NCBI GenBank assembly: GCA_017654935.2
Contig: CM065703.1
Location: 32,427,599-32,491,598, forward strand
Origin: Phymorhynchus buccinoides
Lineage: Eukaryota > Mollusca > Gastropoda > Neogastropoda > Raphitomidae
Reading direction: 5' to 3'
DNA length: 64,000 nucleotides
Position numbers and translations under genes: made by a program. The first letter of the stretch is position 1. Each line of letters starts with the position of its first letter. Of this stretch, positions 11,423 to 22,580 are shown piece by piece. The notes below the pieces were generated by a model. That model was not told the DNA's origin, did no database searches, and saw nothing but the letters and a program-made list of their open reading frames with translations.

Positions 11423-13530
11423 TACGTTACATGTAAGACATGTGGCGTGGCGACGTTGGACCTCTGCTATGGGAACATCCCTGCGGCCTACAGGAGCAGA
11501 CCCATGCCCAGCCTGGGCCGGTCGGTGCACAACCTGGTCCACCTGCTGCCTCTGTACCGCCAGCGGCTGAAGACCAGCAAGCCTGTCATTCGGCGGGTGA
11601 AGACGTGGACCAAAGAGGCAACAGAGGCCCTCAACGGGTGCTTTGACTGCACTGACTGGGACGTTCTGCTGGAGGGTGCCCCGCTGGAGGAACGAGTGGA
11701 CATTGTCACATCCTTTGTCAACTTCTGTGTGGATATGCTGGTGCCCAGCAAGGAGGTGAAGACCTACCCCAACGACAAGCCCTGGGTGTCCAGAGATCTG
11801 GCCGGCGTCATCAGGCTGCGACAGCAGGCCTTCCAGGACGGGGACGAGGCCGAGGTGAAACGCCTGCAGAGGGAGACCAGGAAGACGGTGCTGGCTGACA
11901 GGGGCCGCTTCAGGGACAGGGTGGAGAACCACTTTGCCTCCGGCAACCCCAGGCAGGTGTGGAGCGGCCTGCAGTCCATGACGGACTACAAACCAGGGAG
12001 GAGGACCCTGAGAGCTGAGGACTCGCAGGCGCTGGCCAACGACCTCAACACCTTCTACGCCCGCTTTGACACCGCTGACTTCTCCACTGAGCATTCAAGT
12101 GCTCTCCTGGAGCTGGCTCAGCGGGACGATGGTGAGGAGGTGCTGACGGAGGAGGAGGTGAGGAGACAGTTCCGGCGGGTCAACCCACGCAGTGCCTGTG
12201 GTCCAGATGAGCTCCCGGGGTGGTGCTGAAGCACTGCCACGACTCCCTGGTTGGTGTGTTCAGGGTCCTCTTCCAGCAGTCCCTGGACTCCGGGCTGATT
12301 CCCTCCATCTGGAAGTCATCTGCCCTCGTCCCTGTCCCCAAGAAACCTTCCCCCACCACCCTCAACGACTACCGCCCTGTGGCCCTGACCTCTGTCCCCT
12401 TCAAATGCCTGGAGCGGATGGTACTTCGCAGGCTGCTGGGGGCCACACGCCAGTTCCAGGACCCCCTGCAGTTTGCCTACAGCCCCAACAGGAGCACGGA
12501 CGATGCCATCATCACCGTGCTCCACTCTGTGTTGACCCACCTGGAGCGGCCGGGGAGCTATGCCAGGCTTCTGTTCCTGGACTTCTCCTCGGCCTTCAAC
12601 ACCATCCAGCCTCACCTGATGGTGCGGAAGCTGATGGCGATGGACGTCAATCCCCTGATCATCAGGTGGCTCTGCAGATTCCTCACAGACAGGCCTCAAC
12701 ACGTGGTGGTCAGGACGTCCACGTCGTCTGTCGCCTCAGCCCAGGTCCGCACCAACACCGGAGCTCCACAGGGGTGTGTCCTGTCCCCAGCCCTGTTCAC
12801 GCTGTATACCGCCGATTGCCACTGCACCGCCGAGGGCACCGTCCAGGTGAAGTTCTCCGATGACACCTCGCTGACTGGCCTCATCCTGACCAGCGAGAGC
12901 TCCTACAGGGGTGATGTGGAGGCGCTGGTTGGCTGGTGCGACGACAACCATCTCCTACTGAACGTGGCCAAGACCAAGGAGATGGTTGTCGACTTCAGGA
13001 GGAACCCGCCTACGTCGGCTCCACTGTTCATCAGGGGGGAGGTGGTGAAGATGGTGGAACAGTACAAGTACCTGGGATCCATCATCGACAGCAGGCTTGA
13101 CTGGTCCGCCAACTCCCAGGCCCTGCTCAAGAGGGGAAACCAGCGCCTCTTCTTCCTGAGGAAGCTCAACAAGTTTGGGATGGGCCAGAGGCTACTGGAG
13201 CTCTTCTATCAAGCAACAGTGGAGTCGGTGCTTACCTTCAACTTCCTCAGCTCCTTCAGCAGCCTCAAAGAACTCGACATGGCCAGGCTGTCGAAAATCG
13301 TCAAGACAGCTGGCAGGCTGATCGGCAGGCCTGTGGATGGCCTGCAGGAGCTGTTCGAGTGGAGAGCACTCAGGCGGTTGAGGGCCATCCAGGGTGACCC
13401 CAGTCACCCTCTGTGTGAAGTGTTGCAGGCCCAGGTGTCTTCAAGATCAGGAAGGCTGATCAGTTTTTGTGCCAGGACCGATAGGGTGAAGCGTGTGTGT
13501 GTTACAAACTTAATTGGTCTATGTGAATAA
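11423..13530 (+). pseudogene. LINE reverse transcriptase ORF, frameshifted
   Basis: The first part (TLDLCYGNIPAAYRS to SACGPDELPG) links endonuclease to RT. A one-base shift near 12215 moves to the frame starting VVLKHCHDSL. Clear RT motifs follow: LNDYRPVALTSVPFKCLERM, FLDFSSAFNTIQPHLM, NTGAPQGCVLSPALF, then FSDDTSLTGL (catalytic YxDD-type box, here FSDD), then WCDDNHLLLNVAKTKEM. The C-terminal region runs to the TAA at 13528-13530. Replacement of the usual FADD by FSDD and the frameshifts argue for an inactive copy. Confidence 0.85.
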
Positions 13531-13671
13531 CATGTGCTTTTATGCATGTATTTTATGTCTTAGTTTATTATATAATGTCCCGTCAGTTTTAGATTTAAGT
13601 GCACGCTGAAAACAGATTTTCTTCATTGAAGACAATAAAGACATTTGATTGATTTGATTCATTGATTGATT

Positions 13672-14087
13672 GAGACTAGTTCCACCTTGGTAGGCTAAGA
13701 CCCCATCCAGTGCCGATTTGGTGAGACTCCCTAGAATAGAAACAGGTGTCCTCGGCTGGGTTCTGCCAATACAATGTCTTTGATATATAAAAAAAGTTTT
13801 AAACAATGTTACTATTATTGCATTTTAAATGCTCTAACTTTTGAGTCCTGTAAGCTGGAGGAACGGTGCCAGCAGTAAACTGAGATGTTTTGCATACCTA
13901 TAATATAAATATATTTATATATACATATAGCAGTATAGTAGTAGTAGTGTAATAGGGCTAGAAGTGGGACTCTCGGCCCTTTTACGCCCTTTCTTGATTG
14001 TTTAATTTGATTAAGTTTCACAATGATTGCACAAACCTAAGCTAAAGTAGACTTAATTTAAAAAAAAAATTAAATGAATTTTCATTT
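13672..14087. other. non-coding spacer
   Basis: It contains GTCCTGTAAGCTGGAGGAAC (similar to the 7190 region) and a TATATTTATATATACATATA run. No gene or RNA is recognised. Confidence 0.4.
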
Positions 14088-14355
14088 TTAATCATCGAGA
14101 AATGGAAAGCTCTTATAATTATTAGGATGTTGGTCCAGAATTTTTTTTAAAGTGTTAATATTACGTGCCTGTTTGATGTTAGTTGGTAAGTTATTCCAAT
14201 GTTGAACAATCCTGTTAGAGAAGAAACATGTTTGTTTGTTAGTATTTGAACGTCTTAAAAACAACTTGTCCATACTATTTCTTGTTTTATCCACTGTACT
14301 CTTGACAAAGGAATCACTGAATTCAATATCATCATAATTATTTATAATTGTATAT
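14088..14355 (-). pseudogene. LINE RT C-terminal tail (same element)
   Basis: The frame reads YDDIEFSDSFVKSTVDKTRN, then KQTCFFSNRIVQHWNNLP, then NINTLKKILDQH. This is the typical LINE tail (FFSNRI--WN-LP). It joins in sense to 15928-16177 once the intervening 1.56-kb element is removed. Confidence 0.8.
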
Positions 14356-14361
14356 ACTTGT

Positions 14362-15921
14362 GTGATGGGGTGGTAAGGGTAAGGGATCTGGATAAGGAGG
14401 TGTTGATGAGGGATAAGGATTGGAGGGTGAAGATAGACACACCATGCAGACTAGGAACATATAGAGGAAACCAGACAGTTGTTTGGCTTTGTTTATTTAC
14501 TAGGAAACATAGCTAGGAAAGACAGTGCAGATATTACATCCTGCAACAATACAAAATATACAAGCATAAATATAAACAAGAAATAACAATGATTAGGTAT
14601 GATTGTAGACCTTGTGCCATAGCACTCAATGTTCAATAACATGAGGAGATACACAGTCACAACAGTGGAAGGAGCTCACTGCATGACTTAAATAGCATGA
14701 TTAAACTGACATTGACACAAGCCTAGCTGGGGTTTGGAAACATAACATAGGCTGGTTCTACCTGACCCTATGCTTGCTTAACTCATACACAAACATTTGA
14801 GTTCATGTGAGTTAACCCAAACCAGCATTGTAACACTGACATCATCAGATGCTATGTTACTAAAAATAGACTACTCATCAAAGTAGGCTGATCAGTTTTA
14901 AGTGGAAAACTGACTAAAGACAAATGTAGGCCTATTGAGAGTTTATCATTGAAGTAGCAAGAAACTCAATTGTAACACTCGCATCATCAGATGCTATGTT
15001 ACTAAAAAATAGACTACACACCAGAGCAGGCTGATCAGCCTCAAGTGGAAAACTGACTAAGGACATATGTAGGCCTTTTGAGAGTTTGCCATTGAAGTAG
15101 CAAGAAACTCAGTCAAAAGGGACTGCCTTATCAATACTATAGTAGCAGTATTAACACAACACCATAGGAATGAAACTAGCGTAAAGTAGGCCTACACCAT
15201 AGATGGTATAAGCCTAGATCAATAATATTAATGGAAATGAGCAAGTTAGGCTTTTAAACAATATAATGTAGGCAAAGTGCCCCTTCATTGTTTACACAGT
15301 ACATCGGCGTCACACATATGTGGATTTGATGATGAAGCAGAACAATTGGAATGTTCTCGGCCTAGCGCTGTTATGCTTATGAATAACTGACGTCACGAAG
15401 AAGTTGGTTCTGTGACGAGAATAGCAGACAGCTTTCAGTTCCCTAAAAGTTTTACAGTGACCAGGTTAGATAACTGATTAAGCTAAGCAACATGTGAAAC
15501 AACAGTTTGTAAATAAAACAAATTAAACAATAAACACTGGCTTAGATTACTTACATTTAGGAGCAGGGATAGTGCTCAGTCATTGTAGGTTAGCACACAG
15601 GCGCGTCCGCAGATCGAGTGGCTAGTAGGCCTTTGTACTCTGGTCAAGTGACGCGACCAACTGGCGGTCAAATTTTAATTATAGCTTGCCTTAGCGTATG
15701 ACTTGCTCAAATTTGAATTTGAATAAAATCTTGTGACTACAAAGGAGACACGCAATTACATCGTCTGCTGACACGATGACAATGGGTGTCAAAACTAGCG
15801 AATTGCAATCGAGCCGTCTGTCGTCAGATTGAACCGTCTGCTTTGAACAATCTTGTGACAGTAGATTAGGCTATGAATAATTAGTGACGAGTGGACGACT
15901 TACGTCACGTCACTCGGTCAC
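14362..15921. mobile_element. 1.56-kb non-autonomous element with 6-bp target duplication
   Basis: It interrupts the LINE reading frame exactly. The flanks carry ACTTGT at 14356-14361 and 15922-15927. The ends are short imperfect inverted repeats (GTGATGGGGTG against GTGACCGAGTG). Inside are two ~143-bp direct repeats at about 14828-14970 and 14971-15113, both containing ATCATCAGATGCTATGTTAC and GTAGCAAGAAACTCA. There is no transposase reading frame. The superfamily is not assigned. Confidence 0.75.
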
Positions 15922-15927
15922 ACTTGT

Positions 15928-16177
15928 ATGAGATCTCCTCTGAGTCTTCTTCCCTTGAGAGAAGGCAAATTAAGAAATTCTAATCTTTCTTTGTAGTTCT
16001 TGTTTTTACATGCTTTAACAAGTTTAGTCGCTCGTCTCTGCACTTTTTCTATTATTTTTTTTTTTGTCTCTTCAGGATAGGATACCAAACTGTATTACCG
16101 TATTCCAAATGTGGTCTAACTAAGGCTTTATATAGTAGAACAAATATATCTTTATGCACAAAATTAAAAGATATTTT
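15928..16177 (-). pseudogene. LINE RT segment (same element)
   Basis: The - strand reads KDIFVLLYKALVRPHLEYGN, then a basic linker, then EFLNLPSLKGRRLRGDLIQV, a highly typical LINE RT-to-tail region. The frame stops where the 1.56-kb insertion begins. Confidence 0.8.
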
Positions 16178-16212
16178 GGTAAAGGTAAAGATGTGCCACC
16201 CCCCATGCATTT
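16178..16212. repeat. 35-nt sequence shared with 21820-21854
   Basis: It begins GGTAAAGGTAAAGATGTGCC and ends CCCATGCATTT. The identical 35 nt sits inside a LINE of the same family at 21820-21854, in the opposite orientation relative to LINE sense. In both places it lies where LINE sequence is disrupted. Confidence 0.8.
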
Positions 16213-16238
16213 CTCGGTTAATTGTATTTTTCCATTTT

Positions 16239-16498
16239 TGCCTTTCTTACCAAACATAAAGCTGTATTTTAGGAACATTTTTAGCTAATTACCTTTTTGG
16301 AATACTAACCCTAACCCTAACCCTACCCCTAAACCTAACCCTACCCCCCACTATGTACTGCAGTACACCGGTATTTGTCACAGTTGTGGTTCGTTGCGTT
16401 TTTCCGTCTTATACGGCTAGGGTTAGGGTTAGTATTCCAAAAAGGTTATTAGCTAAAAATGTTCCTAAAATACAGCTTTATGTATGGTAAGAAAGGCA
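16239..16498. mobile_element. palindromic element with telomere-like repeats
   Basis: Two ~85-bp arms in inverted orientation (TGCCTTTCTTACCA... at 16239; its complement ends ...GAAAGGCA at 16498) differ at only a few sites. Each arm ends inward in telomere-type repeats: CTAACCCTAACCCTAACCC on the left and AGGGTTAGGGTTAG on the right. The loop is about 90 bp. It lies within the LINE. Confidence 0.85.
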
Positions 16499-16797
16499 AT
16501 TAGTCCCATTATCTGATTTGCCTTATTAACTATCTTTTGAATATGAGAATCAAATATTAGAGTTGAATTAAAGGTAATCCCTAAGTCCTTTTCTTCCTCG
16601 CATTCTTCAATTTTGTTTATATTATTTTGATCCATGAAATGTTCTTGTTTGGGATTGTTCTTACCTATATGCATGACTTTACACTTCTGAATGTTAAAAA
16701 AGTAGATTCCATGTCTGATCTGACCATTGTTGTAGTGAGTATAAATCTGACTGTAATGTAGGACTACATTTTGAGTTATTGTATAACTTAGTGTCAT
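16499..16797 (-). pseudogene. LINE RT segment (same element)
   Basis: The - strand contains FNIQKCKVMHIGKNNPK, then EEKDLGITFNSTLIFDSHIQ, then KIVNKANQIMGLI. This is the thumb-side RT block following the FADD motif in CR1-like elements. It ends at the palindromic insertion. Confidence 0.8.
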
Positions 16798-17561
16798 CTG
16801 CGAACATTTTACAGGTACTACTTACTGCTTCGGGAAGTTCATTTATAAAAATTGTAAATAAAACCGGTCCTAAGATGCTGCCTTGGGGTATGCCACTTAA
16901 TACTTCTGTTTCTTCTGATAAGGATGAGCCTACTCTTATTTTTTGTGTTCTGGATGATAGAAAACTTTTAATCCATTGTAAAAGCTTACCCTCAATGCCA
17001 TAGGCTTCTAATTTAATTAATAACCTTTGATGGGGCACAGAATCAAATGCCTTTCTAAAGTCAAGTTAGACATCAATAGATTCTCCATTATCAACCAACT
17101 TGGTAAAATGTTCCATTACTTGTAAAAGCTGGGTTACACAAGACCTTTTACTTCTGAACCCGTGCTGACAGTCTGAGTATAGCTTATTTTCAGTAAAGTA
17201 GGTAACAATGTTCTCGTATAATAGATTCTAAAACTTTACATGTCACACTAGTTAATCTTACTGTAATTTCACCATGTTCCATTGTTTTATTAAATAACAT
17301 AGTTAAGGGTATGCTTATCTCATTTGCTAGTTCTTTTAATACTCTGGAAGGTATTTTATCAGGTCCTTGAGCTTTGGAAGCTTCTAGATTTTTTAATTCC
17401 CTTTTCACAATCTCTATATCTATCTTAATATCATTTAGTGAATTTCCTTTCGATTTGGATTTATTTTCAATGTTAGGGAGTGTTGTGGTATCTTCTCTTG
17501 TAAATACACTAGAAAAAAAGTTATTAAGAGTGCTAGCTTTTCCCTCATCTGTACTGGCCAA
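16694..17561 (-). pseudogene. LINE RT palm domain, frameshifted
   Basis: In - strand order the blocks are EASKAQGPDKIPSRVLKELA (RT start), LTSVTCKVLESIIREH, then after a disruption a PHQRLLIKLEAYGIEGKLLQ block. SGIPQGSILGPVLFTIFINE and MFADDTKLYNNS follow, with the catalytic ADD intact. Frameshifts near 17040-17200 break the ORF, so no full product is possible. Confidence 0.85.
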
Positions 17562-17661
17562 TCACCATGTTCCTTTTTTTAGTGCTCCTATTCCTGTTGA
17601 TATTTTCAATTTCTCTTGTACATATTTCCAAAAATATTTGAGTTTATTTTACATCCTTTCG

Positions 17662-17949
17662 CTATTTTTTTCCATAATCTTTTTTAGCTTTTCTAATTTC
17701 ATTTTTACATTTGTTCCTTGCTTCGATATATTTTAAATAGTTTAGTGCTGGGTCATTATGTAAATACCTTTGAAAAGCATTATACTTTTTCTTAATAGCT
17801 CTCAATCCTTTCTTATTTAGCCATAATAGCCTGTAACGTTTTTGAACATTAGTGTTTATTTTAGGTATGTGTTTATCCTTAGCGCTTTCAATGGTGGTTT
17901 TAATAGTGTCCATAGTCTCATCGACATTATCAAAGTTATATTTGACCAA
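17662..17949 (-). pseudogene. LINE endonuclease-RT linker
   Basis: The frame includes DKHIPKINTNVQKRYRLLWL and RNKCKNEIRKAKKDYGKK, the basic linker found between endonuclease and RT in CR1-like elements. Confidence 0.75.
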
Positions 17950-17957
17950 TTTACTTC

Positions 17958-18626
17958 TTAGAGTTCTTGCCTCATTTCTGCATAGTTACCTCTTGCTAAG
18001 TCATATTTATATATTGTTTTGTTAAAATGATCACATTTAGGAATCGCCGGTTCAAAATATAGAAGGTCATGATCACTTTTCCCAAGCGGAGCTAAGTGCT
18101 GGATGTCTGAAATCATGTTAGCTTCACTGACTAGAACCCAGTCTAACAGACTAGGCATATCTCCCCTCCTCCTACGTGTTGGTTGTTTTACTTTTTGGAC
18201 TAAGAATGCATCATGTATATTTACCTTTATTTTATTTTCCCTTTCATTAAACCCTTTATTGTCCCACCTAACTTTTGGCAAATTGAAATCCCCCATAATA
18301 CAGACCTTGTCAAAGGAACACATTTTTTCACTCCTCAAGAGCTCAAAACGTTTATCAGTATTTTCTTCTGTTTGGTTATGTTTTCTGTAAATGCATCCTA
18401 ACAACACATTTTGATCATTTCTACCTTTGATGGAACACCAAACATTTTCATTAAAATCTGTGTTACTTACGTTTTCACACTCTACTGCATTTAATGATTC
18501 TTTGGCATACAACTCTGCACCTCTGTAAGGGCATTTACTGTTATAAAGAGCTTCATATCCATGAACGTTGTATTCTTCTTGCAAAAGTTCCTCACCTATT
18601 TTTGTTTTCGGAATTATTTCTGTCAA
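17958..18626 (-). pseudogene. LINE endonuclease domain
   Basis: The frame begins TEIIPKTKIGEEL and contains YRGAELYAKESLNAV, NVWCSIKGRNDQNVLLGCIY, CIMGDFNLPKVRWDNKGF and the closing APLGKSDHDLLYFE. The GDFN and SDHDL blocks are APE-like endonuclease motifs. The start of the domain is missing or frameshifted upstream. Confidence 0.85.
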
Positions 18627-18796
18627 TGCAATAATATCATCAATTCTTACAAGTAGTTCTGTCTTTTTATTGGGGAAGCTGTCTACATTAGAATATAATA
18701 CAGGACAACAATCAGGCCAGCATTCATACAGAAAACAACATTCCCATCCCTCCCGACATTATTATTTACATTATGTACACGACGTTTGTCAGTAAG

Positions 18797-18992
18797 TCAC
18801 TGTCGTTCGTTGTTTTTGTTTGGGGTTGGTCCCCTGCCCCCCTGGTCTCTTTTCTTAACTCTCTTGTTCCCTCGGATGACAAGGTTTTCCTCGCCAGCGT
18901 CCTTTCTTTCTTTCAACTCTTTCCGGAGAGCTTTATTAAGCTCCCTCTCTTTGGGCGTGAGATCGGGGTTTATGAAGACGTTTTGGATTGCC
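18797..18992 (-). pseudogene. LINE ORF1 C-terminal fragment
   Basis: The - strand frame reads QNVFINPDLTPKERELNKAL, then RKELKERKDAGEENLVIRGN, a basic tail, and a stop at 18797-18799. The 'PDLT-KER--NK-LR-EL--R--AGE' pattern is typical of the end of CR1-like ORF1 proteins. It lies directly upstream, in sense, of the ORF2 endonuclease. Confidence 0.7.
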
Positions 18993-19154
18993 TCTGTTCC
19001 CTTTTTTCAGGGAAATGCTGAACAACGTAGCAAAAAAGAAACATGAAACCCCCCCACTACAAAACAACATGATAAAAAGTAACGTAACTGCATAAATAAC
19101 AGTTGCGATACAGTGTTTATTTCTAAGTTTTTGCAATAAATTGTGAATATGCAT

Positions 19155-20085
<931 letters not shown>

Positions 20086-20095
20086 TCTACTAATA

Positions 20096-20294
20096 CGGGG
20101 TAAAAAGCCCATGGGCGGGTAAGAAGCCCATGTCAATTATCTAATGAAATGAAGCAAATTTCAGTCACATTTTGCCCATGAGACGAGAGTTAATGTTTAA
20201 CATTCGTCTCATGGGCAAATTTGACTGAAATTTTCTTCAATATGTCATGAGATAATTCATGGGCTTCTTACCCGCCCATGGGCTTTCTACCCCG
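20096..20294. mobile_element. 199-bp near-perfect palindrome (foldback MITE)
   Basis: The left arm starts CGGGGTAAAAAGCCCATGGG. The right arm ends in its complement (CCCATGGGCTTTCTACCCCG). Pairing continues through GGGTAAGAAGCCCATG and CCCATGAGACGA to a small loop near 20195. No clear target duplication is seen. Confidence 0.85.
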
Positions 20295-20830
20295 TCTTCA
20301 CCAATTTGAAAGAAGAAGAAGAAGAAGGGGACATAATAACTTGACTATTTTGTGAATATACAAGAATGTTTCCGCCTTCTTCTTCTTCTTCTTGCGGTTA
20401 AGTGCCCACACCGACTTTTATGGCACTATTTTCGGTCGAGGTCCGAAGTCGGAGAAACAAAAGAATAAAATAAAATAGTAACATAAAAGAAAAGAAAAAG
20501 AGAAAACCCTAATCTACAATGACCCAGCCAGCTGGTTCTCCTAGTGTGGATCCCTAGCATAATGCCACGTCAAAACAGGAACACCTTATTAAAAAAAAAT
20601 CAAACAAATCTATTGTTGTTTGATGGATGCCTGGAAGGTGCTGGAACAGGTGGCAGACACAGCCACCTCAGGTAGCCTTAAAATGTCGTCTAATAAAAAT
20701 GCCTTAATCCCCCAGAATTGAAATGTGTACAAACATTTTGATTCTAACGCAGCGAGTTGGTGTACAAACTGCGTTTTTCCAGTCAGCCGCCAGTAATAAG
20801 ATGAACTTAACGCTGACGTATCATTAGAGT
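20295..20830. promoter_or_regulatory. upstream region of SLC35B1, no core box recognised
   Basis: It contains GAA/CTT trinucleotide runs in inverted orientation at about 20309-20328 and 20377-20394. No TATA box is evident near the start codon. The promoter is placed here by position only; the transcription start was not identified. Confidence 0.35.
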
Positions 20831-20843
20831 CAAGATGGCGGAA
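20831..20843 (+). promoter_or_regulatory. YY1-type AAGATGGCGG motif over the start codon
   Basis: CAAGATGGCGGAA matches the YY1 consensus (AAnATGGCGGC). In animal housekeeping genes this motif often sits within the first bases of the transcript and overlaps the initiator ATG. That suggests a very short 5' UTR. Binding is inferred. Confidence 0.55.
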
Positions 20844-20926
20844 GCCGGTGGAAACCAGATGCTCATGATCTGCTTTTTGGGCATTTTTGGCTGCTACTTT
20901 GTGTATGGAGTTCTTCAAGAAACGAT
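20835..20926 (+). CDS. SLC35B1: SLC35B1 exon 1
   Basis: Residues 1-30 plus two bases. It encodes [11 protein letters not shown], then the first membrane segment [15 protein letters not shown]. The donor is AACGAT|GTATGT. This ATG is chosen because it lies in the YY1 motif and matches the family's short cytosolic N-terminus. Confidence 0.93.
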
Positions 20927-22237
20927 GTATGTACTCTTATGATCCAAAAGCATAATTTGATTGTAAATTTGATTACTTTTTGAAGCAGATTTTGAACTGA
21001 ACAGTGTTTGTTTTGGCCATCAGCCAGTCAGTCTTAAATCTGAGTACTTTCACTTTCTTCTTCACATTCTTCTTCTTCTTCTTATTTCAATTGAGCATCC
21101 CACTTCAACATTTTGAAGATTTTGTTGCTATCACAATAGGGAGCTTCCGTAAATAGTGTATCCAAATATGACTGGACCTGATGAGATTCATCCCTTGGTT
21201 CTGAAAGAACTTTCAAATGAACTTAGTTTTCCCCTCAAGTTTTTATTTAATAAGACTGTAAACCAGGGTGTGTTACCATGTGATTGGAAAGGGGCTGAAG
21301 AGCGTCCAATTTTCAAAAAAGGGGTCAAAAGCTATGCAGGAAATTACCGGCCTGTCAGTCTCACGTCGGTAGTGTGTAAAGTATTTGAAGGGTTTATTAA
21401 ATCTTCTCTCTAAAGACCAATTTGGTTTCTGTAAAGGTCGGTCATGTGTGACTCAACTATTGTCAACTATCTATGACTGGATGTTTTATTTGGATAATGG
21501 TAAACCCACTGATGCTGTGTACCTTGATCTGAGAAAGGCCTTTGATACGGTGCCACACAAAAGATTAATAAATAAACTAAAACTGTAAAAGGTTATGGTG
21601 TTCAAGGGAAGTTGCTTAGTTGGATTGAGGACCTTTTAGATCAGAGAACACAGTATTAATTAATGGTTCAGTATCACCTGGAATACGAGTTACTAGTGGT
21701 GTCCCCCAGGGGAGCGTATTAGGACCGATATACTATGTTAATGACATGCCTGACCTAGTGGACTGTAAAATAAAAATGTTTGCAGATGATACCAAAGCAT
21801 ATTCAACAATAGAGTCAACGGTAAAGGTAAAGATGTGCCACCCCCCATGCATTTGATCCAAATCTTAGTTTCGATGAACATATAAATAATATTGTTAAGA
21901 AAGCTAATCGTATGGCAGGTCTGGTAATGAGAACAATAACCTACAAAACCAAAGATATAATGGTTCCCTTATTTAAGTCTCTTATTCGTTCTGTTTTGGA
22001 ATATGGTAACTCAGTTTGGAGTCCTTATTTAAAATTAGAAAACATATAAATTTGATTGAAGGTGTGCAAAGAAGGTTTACAAGATGTATAATAATAATAA
22101 TAATAATTGTACATTTATATAGCGCTTTACCTCAGATGAGCCCAAAGCGCTTTACAATCAATGATTCATCAACAGACAACAAAAACAGCATTAACCAGCA
22201 ACAGCGCATATACAAAGCAACTCTCTCTCTCTCTCTA

Positions 22238-22292
<55 letters not shown>

Positions 22293-22533
22293 TATTTATC
22301 GACGCCAACTCGTTCATACCCCATTCGGTAAGCCACAGCAACCGAGCCGCATGGACTGACCACATACACCAACACACATACACAAACACCCTCACACAAA
22401 AACGTACGCACGCAGACAGACACACAGACACGCACACAAACATAGACACATACACACACATGCGTGCACACACAACCCACAAAACCAAAACACACATAAG
22501 CACACATGCATGCTCACACACACACACACACAC

Positions 22534-22580
<47 letters not shown>

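Larger units (their letters stand above)
10753..13671 (+). mobile_element. degenerate APE-type non-LTR retrotransposon (CR1/L2/Rex1-like)
   Basis: The element has endonuclease then reverse transcriptase in one ancestral ORF, and a 3' UTR ending in GATT-type repeats (about 13648-13671). It carries three breaks: a frameshift near 11010, an in-frame TAG at 11420-11422, and a frameshift near 12215. GC content is clearly higher than in the AT-rich surroundings, consistent with an inserted element. No target-site duplication was identified. The exact clade was not determined. Confidence 0.85.
14088..18992 (-). mobile_element. CR1-like LINE, interrupted by two insertions
   Basis: Read on the - strand from 18992 to 14088, the parts appear in order: ORF1 C-terminus, endonuclease, RT and the conserved C-terminal tail. 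The body is cut by the element at 14362-15921 and by the complex insertion at 16178-16498. Multiple frameshifts are present. AT-rich codon use differs from the GC-rich LINE at 10753-13671, so it is a different family. The same family also appears on the + strand at 21160-24166. Confidence 0.85.

Noticed and set aside
11339..12094. 251-codon - strand ORF
   Set aside because: It is the antisense of the GC-rich LINE RT ORF on the + strand.
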